From NCBI RefSeq assembly GCF_018688495.1, contig NZ_CP061320.1, positions 158,586-222,585 of the forward strand: a stretch of DNA of 64,000 nucleotides, written 5' to 3'. Shown here piece by piece: positions 27,993-35,791 of the stretch. The DNA comes from Polynucleobacter sp. Adler-ghost. GTDB taxonomy: Bacteria > Pseudomonadota > Gammaproteobacteria > Burkholderiales > Burkholderiaceae. Position numbers and translations under genes: made by a program. A model generated the notes under the pieces. That model was not told the origin of the DNA. It ran no database searches and saw only the letters and a program-made list of their open reading frames with translations. Each line of letters starts with the position of its first letter. Positions within the stretch are counted from its first letter, which is position 1.

Positions 27993-28058
27993 TATAGGGA
28001 AAAATACTTATAAATATTCGTCAGAAATGACTTACTAATTTCTGAATATTTCCCTATA
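27993..28058. repeat. Nested imperfect inverted repeat in the nrdA control region
   Basis: Outer arms TATAGGGAAA (27993-28002) and TTTCCCTATA (28049-28058) enclose inner arms AAATATTC + CAGAAAT (28012-28028) and ATTTCTG + AATATTT (28038-28051). All share one centre near 28030. The right outer arm overlaps NrdR box 1. It could be a cruciform, a leader-RNA fold or an extended binding site; nothing decides between these. Confidence 0.6.
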
Positions 28059-28097
28059 CTTAGTGTCAAATGCACTTCGAAACACTAGATGTAGTGT
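28051..28097 (+). promoter_or_regulatory. Pair of NrdR-like boxes upstream of nrdA
   Basis: Box 2 (28082-28097) reads ACACTAGATGTAGTGT, a near-perfect palindrome close to the NrdR consensus. Box 1 (28051-28066) reads TCCCTATACTTAGTGT, with a good right half. They start exactly 31 bp apart, about three helical turns, which is the known spacing for the paired sites of this dATP/ATP-sensing repressor. A TATACT at 28055-28060 inside box 1 may be the -10, giving direct repression. The nrdR gene is not in the window. Confidence 0.8.
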
Positions 28098-28167
28098 TTG
28101 AATACAGCAATACCCTATTGTTTTTTAACGATTTTTGTCCAAATAACTATATATAAGCAGGAACAAT

Positions 28168-31134
28168 ATGACATACGCCAACCCCCAAGCAGTGGGACAA
28201 ACTACCGGCACAAATAATCCAGGGATAAGCTCCTCCGAATCGATGAATCAAGCCCCATCAGCCGGCTTTGTAGCTGGCGGAATAGGTGGTGGCCAAGCTA
28301 CTCAATTATCAGATTACAAGATTATTCGCCGAAATGGCTCAGTGGTGGCATTCGAGCCATCCAAAATCGCCATTGCAGTTACAAAAGCTTTTTTAGCGGT
28401 TAACGGTGGTCAGGGCGCGGCTTCTGCGCGTGTACGTGAGCAGGTTGAGCAACTAACCCATGCAGTAGTTCGTGCCTTATTGCGCAGCCGTCCAAATGGT
28501 GGCACTTTCCACATTGAGGATATTCAAGATCAAGTGGAATTGGCGTTGATGCGCAGTGGTGAGCATAACGTTGCACGCGCATATGTTCTTTATCGTGAAA
28601 AGCGCAATCAAGAGCGCGCTGCACAACAAACTACTGCACAAGAAACTCAAGCATCAACTCAGACTAGTGAGCCTGGTTTGAAGGTAACTGATAATGGTGT
28701 TGAGAAGTTATTAGATATGGCGGCCTTGCGCACCATTATCGAGGCTGCCTGTGAAGGCCTTGGCAACCACATTGACGCAAGCCCAATCATTACTGAAACC
28801 ATCAAGAATTTGTACGATGGCGTACCGATGGCTCAAGTGTATGACTCCGCAATTTTGGCATCACGCACATTGATTGAAAAAGATCCTGCATACAGTCAAG
28901 TGACTGCACGCATTTTGATGCACGTGATTCGTAAGGAGATCCTTGGGCGCGAAGTGTTGCAAGGCGATATGCAAGCTGAGTATGGTAGCTACTTTGCCAA
29001 GTACATCAATGAAGGCATCTCTGCTGAGCTCTTAGACCCACGTATGCGTGAGTTTGATTTACCAAGATTGGCTGCCGCTTTGAATGCAAGCCGTGACTTA
29101 CAGTTCAACTACCTCGGTTTGCAAACCTTGTATGACCGTTATTTCTTGCACATTGAAGACCGCCGTATTGAAATGCCGCAGGCATTCTTCATGCGCGTTG
29201 CCATGGGCTTGTCTTTGAATGAGTTAGATCGTGAGCGTCGTGCAATCGAGTTCTATGAAATCCTTTCTACATTTGATTTCATGTCCAGCACACCAACCCT
29301 ATTTAACTCAGCGACGACACGCCCGCAGTTATCCAGCTGCTACCTAACAACTGTAGATGATGATCTTGACGGGATCTATGAGGCTTTGAAAGAGAATGCA
29401 CTCTTGTCGAAGTTTGCTGGCGGTTTAGGTAATGACTGGACAAACGTACGCGCCTTAGGAAGTCATATCAAGGGCACTAACGGTAAGTCACAAGGTGTTG
29501 TGCCATTCTTAAAAGTGGTAAACGATACAGCGGTGGCAGTAAACCAAGGCGGTAAGCGGAAGGGCGCAGTTTGTGCCTATTTAGAGACGTGGCACTTAGA
29601 TATTGAAGAGTTCCTTGAGTTACGTAAGAACACCGGCGATGATCGTCGCCGTACGCATGATATGAATACTTCAAATTGGATTCCTGACTTGTTCATGAAG
29701 CGCGTGATGGAAGGTGGAGAGTGGACACTATTCTCACCTTCAAATACACCTGACTTGCATGACAAATTCGGCAAGGCCTTTGAAGAGGCTTATGTTGCTT
29801 ACGAGAAAAAAGCAGACGCTGGTGAATTGAAGCCATTCCGTCGCATTCCTGCGCAGCAATTGTGGCGCAAGATGTTAGGCATGTTGTTTGAAACTGGCCA
29901 CCCATGGATCACATTTAAAGATCCTTGCAACATTCGTAGCCCGCAACAGCATATCGGCGTAGTTCACTCTTCTAACTTGTGTACTGAGATCACTTTGAAC
30001 ACAAATGAGAGCGAGATTGCAGTTTGTAACCTAGGTTCTGTGAACTTGACAGCCCACATGACAACCGATGCATCTGGCAAGATGATTTTGGATCATGAGA
30101 AACTCCAAAAAACAATCCGTACTGCAATGCGGATGTTGGATAACGTGATTGACATCAACTATTACGCTGTTGCTAAAGCGCGTAACTCCAACTTGAAGCA
30201 TCGTCCAGTCGGTATGGGCATCATGGGCTTCCAGGATTGCCTGCACATGCAACGCATTCCTTATGCTAGTGATGAGGCAGTGAAGTTTGCCGATTCTTCA
30301 ATGGAAGCAGTTTGCTACTACGCCTATCAAGCATCTAACGAGTTAGCCGAAGAGCGTGGCGTTTACAGCACCTATAAAGGTTCATTATGGGATCGTGGCA
30401 TTCTTCCACAAGACTCGGTGGCATTGTTGGCGGCAGAGCGTGGTGGGTACCTTGAAGTAGATAGCTCTTCCACTATGAATTGGGATGGCTTGCGTGCCCG
30501 CATTAAGCAGCATGGTATGCGTAACTCAAACTGTGTTGCGATTGCACCGACTGCAACCATTTCCAATATCATTGGCGTATCAGCTTGTATTGAGCCGACA
30601 TTCCAGAACTTGTTTGTGAAATCCAACCTCTCAGGTGAGTTCACAGTAGTAAACGAGTATTTGGTCCGTGATCTGAAAGATCGTGGTCTCTGGGATGAAG
30701 TGATGATTGCGGATTTGAAGTATTTTGACGGTACCTTGTCCAAGATTGATCGTGTGCCACAAGATTTGCGTGACTTATATGCCACCGCATTTGAAGTGGA
30801 GCCAAGTTGGTTGGTTGAAGCCGCTTCACGTCGTCAGAAGTGGATTGACCAGGCGCAGTCACTCAATATTTACATGGGTGGGGCATCTGGCAAGAAATTG
30901 GATGACACGTATAAATTGGCATGGCTGCGCGGTTTGAAGACCACCTATTACCTCCGCACAATGGCCGCAACGCACGTGGAGAAGTCTACGGTTGCAAGTG
31001 GCCAGTTAAATGCGGTATCTAGTGGCGGTGGTGTGAATGGTACTGATGCATCAGCAGCCCAAGAGTTAGATGGCCCTGCTTGCACAATGCGCCCAGGCGA
31101 TGCTGGATTTGAGGAATGTGAAGCATGTCAGTAA
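28168..31134 (+). CDS. nrdA: Ribonucleoside-diphosphate reductase class Ia, alpha subunit
   Basis: Reduces ribonucleotides to deoxyribonucleotides with NrdB. The 988 residues carry, after a ~50-residue Gly/Ser/Gln-rich leader, an ATP-cone (IIRRNGSVVAFEPSKIAIAVTKAF), then the barrel with SSCYLTTVDDDLDGI (first active-site Cys), NLCTEITLN (radical-site Cys region) and the second-half PTATISNIIGVSACIEP. The C-terminal redox pair is CEACQ. The ATP-cone gives allosteric activity control. A good AGGA site lies before the ATG at 28168. A paired NrdR operator is upstream. Confidence 0.98.
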   Translation: MTYANPQAVGQTTGTNNPGISSSESMNQAPSAGFVAGGIGGGQATQLSDYKIIRRNGSVVAFEPSKIAIAVTKAFLAVNGGQGAASARVREQVEQLTHAVVRALLRSRPNGGTFHIEDIQDQVELALMRSGEHNVARAYVLYREKRNQERAAQQTTAQETQASTQTSEPGLKVTDNGVEKLLDMAALRTIIEAACEGLGNHIDASPIITETIKNLYDGVPMAQVYDSAILASRTLIEKDPAYSQVTARILMHVIRKEILGREVLQGDMQAEYGSYFAKYINEGISAELLDPRMREFDLPRLAAALNASRDLQFNYLGLQTLYDRYFLHIEDRRIEMPQAFFMRVAMGLSLNELDRERRAIEFYEILSTFDFMSSTPTLFNSATTRPQLSSCYLTTVDDDLDGIYEALKENALLSKFAGGLGNDWTNVRALGSHIKGTNGKSQGVVPFLKVVNDTAVAVNQGGKRKGAVCAYLETWHLDIEEFLELRKNTGDDRRRTHDMNTSNWIPDLFMKRVMEGGEWTLFSPSNTPDLHDKFGKAFEEAYVAYEKKADAGELKPFRRIPAQQLWRKMLGMLFETGHPWITFKDPCNIRSPQQHIGVVHSSNLCTEITLNTNESEIAVCNLGSVNLTAHMTTDASGKMILDHEKLQKTIRTAMRMLDNVIDINYYAVAKARNSNLKHRPVGMGIMGFQDCLHMQRIPYASDEAVKFADSSMEAVCYYAYQASNELAEERGVYSTYKGSLWDRGILPQDSVALLAAERGGYLEVDSSSTMNWDGLRARIKQHGMRNSNCVAIAPTATISNIIGVSACIEPTFQNLFVKSNLSGEFTVVNEYLVRDLKDRGLWDEVMIADLKYFDGTLSKIDRVPQDLRDLYATAFEVEPSWLVEAASRRQKWIDQAQSLNIYMGGASGKKLDDTYKLAWLRGLKTTYYLRTMAATHVEKSTVASGQLNAVSSGGGVNGTDASAAQELDGPACTMRPGDAGFEECEACQ

Positions 31135-31179
31135 GCTATTTGCTAACTGATTTAGAAAAATAAGAATTTGGAGAAAGTT

Positions 31180-32367
31180 ATGTTGAATTGGGAAGAAGAA
31201 GTAGCTCCTGCGATAGCCAAGGTTGGCTTGGTGCCACAACCTGTGTTTGCAGAGCCACAACGTCCACAAGCAGACCAGGTTGCCATTGCCGCCCCTCAGA
31301 ATGTGGAGTCTGCACCTGTGCAAGCCGCTGCATTGACTGGTGGTGCTGCTTTGCGTGTCAATGCTGCTGATAAGCGCGTGATTAATGCCAAGACTGACGT
31401 GAATCAACTGGTTCCATTTAAATATAAGTGGGCTTGGGAGAAATATCTGGCTGGTTGCGCAAACCATTGGATGCCACAAGAGATCAATATGAACCGCGAT
31501 ATCGCGCTTTGGAAGGATCCTAATGGCTTAACTGAGGATGAGCGTCGCATCATTAAGCGTAATCTTGGTTTCTTCACAACCGCGGACTCTTTAGCGGCAA
31601 ACAATATTGTTCTGGGTACTTATCGCCACATTACTGCCCCAGAATGCCGTCAATATCTATTACGTCAGGCTTTTGAGGAAGCAATTCATACTCACGCCTA
31701 TCAATATATTGTGGAATCTTTGGGTTTAGACCAGAGCGAAATCTTTAATGCGTATAACGAAATCGAGTCAATTCGTGCCAAAGATCAGTTCTTAATTCCG
31801 TTTATTGATGTATTGACTGACCCTAATTTCAAAACCGGGACATTAGAAACTGATCAAATGTTGCTCAAATCATTGATCGTTTTTGCCTGCGTAATGGAAG
31901 GATTATTCTTTTATGTTGGTTTTACGCAAATACTTGCAATGGGTCGTCAAAACAAAATGACGGGTGCTGCTGAGCAGTATCAATACATCCTTCGTGACGA
32001 GTCTATGCACTGTAATTTTGGTATTGATTTAATTAATCAAATCAAGCTGGAGAACCCGCAGTTATGGACTTCTGCGTTCAAAGACGAGATCAAATCTATC
32101 TTCGAAAAAGCAGTGGAATTAGAGTACCGTTATGCAGAGGATACGATGCCTCGCGGAGTGCTTGGATTGAACGCGCCGATGTTCAAAGGTTACCTAAGAT
32201 ACATCTGTAATCGCAGATGTTTGCAAATAGGACTTGACGCGATGTTCCCAAATGAAGAGAATCCATTCCCATGGATGTCAGAAATGATTGATCTGAAAAA
32301 AGAGAGAAACTTTTTTGAGACACGCGTTATTGAGTATCAAACTGGCGGTGCGCTAAGTTGGGAATAA
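31180..32367 (+). CDS. nrdB: Ribonucleoside-diphosphate reductase class Ia, beta subunit
   Basis: Holds the diferric-tyrosyl radical. From ATG 31180 (GGAGAAAG upstream) the protein has 395 residues. Metal ligands and radical residue are visible: D136, E167, H170 and Y174 in [10 protein letters not shown], and the second set in [11 protein letters not shown] and [11 protein letters not shown]. An Ala/Val/Pro/Gln-rich stretch of ~60 residues precedes the conserved core. It lies 45 bp behind nrdA. A TTG at 31168 would add four residues and is less likely. Confidence 0.97.
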   Translation: MLNWEEEVAPAIAKVGLVPQPVFAEPQRPQADQVAIAAPQNVESAPVQAAALTGGAALRVNAADKRVINAKTDVNQLVPFKYKWAWEKYLAGCANHWMPQEINMNRDIALWKDPNGLTEDERRIIKRNLGFFTTADSLAANNIVLGTYRHITAPECRQYLLRQAFEEAIHTHAYQYIVESLGLDQSEIFNAYNEIESIRAKDQFLIPFIDVLTDPNFKTGTLETDQMLLKSLIVFACVMEGLFFYVGFTQILAMGRQNKMTGAAEQYQYILRDESMHCNFGIDLINQIKLENPQLWTSAFKDEIKSIFEKAVELEYRYAEDTMPRGVLGLNAPMFKGYLRYICNRRCLQIGLDAMFPNEENPFPWMSEMIDLKKERNFFETRVIEYQTGGALSWE

Positions 32368-32701
32368 GTAGTTAATTAAAAAGCGCATAGCCGGCTAAAT
32401 AGGAGATTAGACGGTTGGATAGTTTTAAAAGTCAGCAAAACCAGACTCAAATCCGAAAACCCTTGTCCAAGGGTGTCTGGTCTACTCTCTCTATTTTTTC
32501 CAGCAAATTCAAGAAGCCGTTGCCCTTTGGGGTCGCGGCTTTTTTTCCAAGATTCATTAGCGTGCAGCACTTAGTATCAAGCCGCGCGCCGATGAATGGC
32601 TCGCTCGTCGGCTCCAATCGGTTGCAAAACCAGGCGGAAATGAATGGTCGGGTCTTCTTAATCGGTAGTTTGTACTAATCCTCACGTGAAGGAGCATTAC
32701 T
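32368..32701 (+). other. 334 bp non-coding stretch between nrdB and the H1-like gene
   Basis: No credible gene is seen; an 87-codon TTG-started frame here has no recognisable features. At 32514-32546 there is a terminator-like hairpin, AAGCCG ... CGGCTT followed by seven Ts, with a small CCC/GGG inner stem, likely ending the nrdAB transcript. The remaining ~150 bp should hold the promoter of the H1-like gene, but no clear -35/-10 pair is visible. A GGAG site precedes its ATG. Confidence 0.55.
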
Positions 32702-32989
32702 ATGGCAATCGCCAAGAAAAAAGTTGCTGCAAAGAAACCAGCTGCAAAGAAAAAAGTAGCTGCTAAGAAGCCTGCTGCTAAAAAAGCTGCTGCTAAGAAG
32801 CCTGCTGCTAAGAAGAAGCCTGCCGCTAAAAAGCGCCCTGCTGCTAAAAAAGCTGCTGCTAAGAAGCCTGCTGCTAAGAAGAAGCCTGCCGCTAAAAAGC
32901 GTCCTGCTGCTAAAAAAGCTGCTGCTAAGAAGCCTGCCGCTAAAAAGCGTCCTGCTGCTAAGAAGCGCGTAGCTGCAAAAAAAAAGTAA
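32702..32989 (+). CDS. Histone H1-like Lys/Ala/Pro-rich DNA-binding protein (zero-frame product)
   Basis: A 95-residue product made almost only of Lys, Ala, Pro and Arg in KKPAAKK repeats, like bacterial H1-like nucleoid proteins that bind DNA through charge. The zero frame stops at TAA 32987-32989 straight after A AAA AAG. The -1 frame then stays open for 41 codons to a stop at 33109-33111 and encodes a coherent tail (PAAKKAGKAVKKPVAKK, then TTLNPAAAWPFPTGTRP) that I recognise as the usual C-terminus of this family in Burkholderiales. The full product would be 136 residues. So the gene is either frameshifted by translation or disrupted by a one-base change. It follows nrdB, as in related genomes. 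Confidence 0.85.
   Translation: MAIAKKKVAAKKPAAKKKVAAKKPAAKKAAAKKPAAKKKPAAKKRPAAKKAAAKKPAAKKKPAAKKRPAAKKAAAKKPAAKKRPAAKKRVAAKKK
32780..32959 (+). repeat. 66-bp tandem repeat inside the H1-like gene
   Basis: Units start at 32780, 32846 and 32912, each beginning AAAAAAGCTGCTGCTAAGAA. The first two are 66 bp and nearly identical (a C/T difference in the CGC/CGT codon is one I see). The third is 48 bp, lacking an in-frame 18 bp block. The unit encodes 22 residues, and the copy number probably varies between strains without breaking the frame. Confidence 0.88.
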
Positions 32990-33111
32990 GTAAGCCTGCT
33001 GCGAAGAAAGCGGGCAAAGCTGTAAAAAAGCCCGTGGCTAAAAAAGCTGCTACTTCAACAACGTTGAATCCTGCCGCTGCTTGGCCCTTCCCAACTGGCA
33101 CACGTCCATAA
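32980..33111 (+). other. Candidate programmed -1 frameshift site and -1 frame extension of the H1-like gene
   Basis: The slippery heptamer A AAA AAG occupies 32980-32986 in the correct phase (zero-frame codons AAA AAG), within a run of nine As. The zero-frame stop TAA is the next codon. After a 7 nt spacer a perfect 7 bp stem (one T-G pair) follows: GCCTGCT 32994-33000, loop of 8, AGCGGGC 33009-33015. This is the same heptamer and general layout as E. coli dnaX, although no upstream Shine-Dalgarno-like stimulator is visible. The -1 frame encodes VSKPAAKKAGKAVKK ... WPFPTGTRP and stops at 33109-33111. The alternative is a one-base deletion in the A-run or a sequencing error. Confidence 0.6.
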
Positions 33112-33137
33112 GCTCTGTTTGTAGGCGTGTGAAGTTC

Positions 33138-33166
33138 AAAGGGATCTCTCACGAGATCCCTTTTTT
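33138..33166 (+). terminator. Intrinsic terminator after the H1-like gene
   Basis: Stem GGGATCTC / GAGATCCC with a TCAC loop, extended by AAA/TTT pairs and followed by a six-T run. It lies 27 bp after the -1 frame stop (33111) but about 150 bp after the zero-frame stop. That placement fits a gene that originally ended, or still ends, at 33111. Confidence 0.92.
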
Positions 33167-33192
33167 ATTACTACTCTAGGTAATTATTAGCT

Positions 33193-34152
33193 TTAGAGGG
33201 CAAATCCAAATGCGGATTTGAATTGAGCGGCGATTTCATCTTTGCTTATTTGGTGATTTTGTGGTCCCTGATGGGTGATTTTGATCGAACCCATTAAGCT
33301 AGCCAATCGCCCAGTGGTTTCCCAATCCATGCCGTTTTCTAATCCAAATAGCAAGCCGCCCCGGAATGCATCACCGCAACCAGTTGGATCAACTACTTTC
33401 GCTGCTGGTACCGGCGGAATTGAGATACATTGACCTTCAAAGTAAATGTCTGCACCTTCAGCACCCTTGGTAACGATGAGAGCTTTGACCCTCTCAGCTA
33501 CTTTTGCCAGGTTCAAGCCAGTTCTTTGCGATAGCATTTCACCTTCATAGTCATTTACGGCCAGATAGCTTGCAATATCTACAAGCTCAAGGAGTTCTGG
33601 GCCATTGAACATCGGCAAACCTTGCCCTGGATCAAATATAAATGGAACACCTGCTGCTGCTAACTGATGACAGTGTTCCCACATGCCTTGGCGACCATCT
33701 GGGGCAACGATTCCGAATTTGGCAGCACCCTTCATGTTCTTGCTGCGCTCCGTAATAACGGCCGAAACTTGATTTAAGTGAGACTCATTCATGGCGCCTG
33801 GATGAAAGGCAGTGATTTGATTATTAGTTTGATCGGTAGTAATCATCGCTTGAGCAGTGAATGCTTGCTCAATCTGACCAATATGCGTTGTATCAATCTG
33901 GAGCTGCTTCAGGCGATCCAAATAAGGAGCTGCATCACCCCCGACGGTTGCCATGATGATCGGATCGCCCCCGAGAAGTTTGAGGTTATAGGCGATATTG
34001 CCTGCGCAACCACCGAATTCACGACGCATGGTAGGAACTAGGAAGGCAACATTCAAAATATGAATCTGCTCTGGCAGAATTTGATCGGCAAATTTGCCTT
34101 CAAAGTTCATGATGGTGTCGTAAGCGATGGAACCGCAGATCAAGCTAGCCAT
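33193..34152 (-). CDS. PfkB-family carbohydrate/adenosine kinase
   Basis: A 319-residue ribokinase-fold sugar or nucleoside kinase. Visible are the N-terminal substrate lid region MRREFGGCAGNIAYNLKLLGGD and the C-terminal PfkB signature VVDPTGCGDAFRGGLLFGLENG with the catalytic Asp. Relatives in Burkholderiales are annotated as adenosine kinases, but sugar specificity cannot be read from the sequence. Its stop is near the terminator of the convergent H1-like gene. Upstream of it lies the prmA fusion with a 57 bp gap. Confidence 0.87.
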   Translation of the reverse strand: MASLICGSIAYDTIMNFEGKFADQILPEQIHILNVAFLVPTMRREFGGCAGNIAYNLKLLGGDPIIMATVGGDAAPYLDRLKQLQIDTTHIGQIEQAFTAQAMITTDQTNNQITAFHPGAMNESHLNQVSAVITERSKNMKGAAKFGIVAPDGRQGMWEHCHQLAAAGVPFIFDPGQGLPMFNGPELLELVDIASYLAVNDYEGEMLSQRTGLNLAKVAERVKALIVTKGAEGADIYFEGQCISIPPVPAAKVVDPTGCGDAFRGGLLFGLENGMDWETTGRLASLMGSIKITHQGPQNHQISKDEIAAQFKSAFGFAL

Positions 34153-34209
34153 AAATAATTACTTTCTAATAAAAATCAATTGAAATGAGTATGAAATAGG
34201 GTTTGCAGT

Positions 34210-35757
34210 CTATTTTTCAGGGTAAAAAATTCTGACACGATATCCAGCAGCATTTTGCGGAAGTGAAATCAGCAATGCAGACGAAAAGATTTCACCGGCA
34301 GGGGCGCCTTGACGTAAAAAATCTGAATGTGACTCTTGCCAAGTAGTCGGTAACCATTCTTGCGGAGTGAGTTGAATCTTTTTGATTTCAGATTCCTCTG
34401 CATCGGTGAGGGAAATTTCTAAATTTGGGAATAAAACAGGGATGGCAAGACGATTTTGTACGCCAACTTGTAAAACAGATTGATTTGAAACGTTTTTAAG
34501 GCCCTCTCGCACGTTTTCGGTCGAAAGGGTAACCGAAGTTATTTTCCAAGCAGCAAAATCGCTTACAGGGCGATTTACGCACCCTAGTGCATGACATACT
34601 TGTTGATCCAACTTCTGTAAAAGAGAAAAACTAGTTCTTGCAATCGCAGAGGAGCTGCCATCAACACGCGTTGCTAATGCTGATAGTAGGAAATTTCTGG
34701 AAAGGTGCTCGCCAAAAATAATGAGCAGAATGAAAAAAAGACTGAGAAAAATGAATTTAAGACTTTTTTTTTGAGCCGGAGCAAAAGTATCTCTATTTTT
34801 GTCTGCTGAACTTGCTTTAGCATCTTTTGCAAGAAGTGTGCCGTGCAGACAGACCCAGCCTTCGCTTTCCTTCCAAACAGAAAGGCTTAGCCATTGGCTA
34901 TAGGTTGTAATTACTTCCTCTGCTTGACGCGCAAGCACGCCTGAGAGAACAATTTTTCCACCTGGGCGCATCTTGTTTACCAGCGCTGGCGCTAAAACTT
35001 GCAAGGGATTAGCCAAAATATTGGCCATCACGATGTCGTACTTGGTTTCTGCCGCAAGTTCTGGTGCATTTTCATTAGGCAGGACAAAGCGAATGACTAC
35101 CTTGTTGATTTCTGCATTGCTACGTGCTGCAACCATTGCTTGTGGATCAATATCAGTGCCAACTACTGGCTTGCATCCCAGTTTCGCGGCCGCAATAGCT
35201 AAGATTCCGGATCCACAACCATAATCGAGCAAGCTTTGCTTGGCAAGCTGGGTATTTTGTTCAAGCCAAAGCAAGCAAAGATGTGTAGTCGGGTGACTGC
35301 CTGTGCCAAATGCCAAACCTGGATCTACCGCCAAACAAATTGCGTTGAGGTCGGTAGGCGCTTCATGCCAAGAAGGCACTACCCAAATACGCTCACCTAT
35401 CTGAATCGGAGCAAATTGACTCTGGGTTAAGCGAACCCAATCTTGCTCTTCAACAATCTTTTCTTGCGGAGTTGGAAGATTGAATCCCGCTTCCTGAAGG
35501 GATGCGAGAAGTTCGGGGATAAAGTTCGCTGCATCAGAATTATCAATTTCTGGATTGAAAAGTGCAGTGACAGCAGATCGATCCCAAGCCTGTACTTCCG
35601 GCGATAGACCTGGCTCACCATAGAGTGGATTTTCATCGTAACCGCCAGCAGCATCATCTTCAACAGTAACGGAGAGTGCGCCCACTTCCAGTAAAGCATC
35701 ACCTAAAGGTTCTGCAATCTCAGCCGGGACCGTGAAAATAAGTTCACGATAGGACAT
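34210..35757 (-). CDS. prmA: Ribosomal protein L11 methyltransferase PrmA fused to a DUF3426 membrane domain
   Basis: Residues 1 to about 310 are PrmA, which trimethylates L11. It has the N-terminal L11-recognition domain, the SAM motif DYGCGSGILAI (178-188), VVGTDIDPQAM and the catalytic-loop ANILANPL. A charged linker (AKDAKASSADKNRD) leads to one membrane helix (about 333-349), then a ~165-residue C-terminal domain (VCHALGCVNRPVSDFAAW, FPNLEISLTDAEE) matching DUF3426. In related genomes DUF3426 is a separate downstream gene with an N-terminal zinc ribbon; that ribbon is missing here and the two are one frame. The ATG at 35757 is preferred over a GTG two codons earlier. The 515 residues compare with ~300 for PrmA. 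Confidence 0.9.
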   Translation of the reverse strand: MSYRELIFTVPAEIAEPLGDALLEVGALSVTVEDDAAGGYDENPLYGEPGLSPEVQAWDRSAVTALFNPEIDNSDAANFIPELLASLQEAGFNLPTPQEKIVEEQDWVRLTQSQFAPIQIGERIWVVPSWHEAPTDLNAICLAVDPGLAFGTGSHPTTHLCLLWLEQNTQLAKQSLLDYGCGSGILAIAAAKLGCKPVVGTDIDPQAMVAARSNAEINKVVIRFVLPNENAPELAAETKYDIVMANILANPLQVLAPALVNKMRPGGKIVLSGVLARQAEEVITTYSQWLSLSVWKESEGWVCLHGTLLAKDAKASSADKNRDTFAPAQKKSLKFIFLSLFFILLIIFGEHLSRNFLLSALATRVDGSSSAIARTSFSLLQKLDQQVCHALGCVNRPVSDFAAWKITSVTLSTENVREGLKNVSNQSVLQVGVQNRLAIPVLFPNLEISLTDAEESEIKKIQLTPQEWLPTTWQESHSDFLRQGAPAGEIFSSALLISLPQNAAGYRVRIFYPEK

Positions 35758-35791
35758 GCTCACCCCAAATGGACATTAACTGACCTGCAAC

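Noticed and set aside
32415..32678. 87-codon TTG-started open frame between nrdB and the H1-like gene
   Set aside because: No ribosome binding site, no recognisable domain, and it spans a likely terminator hairpin with a T-run.
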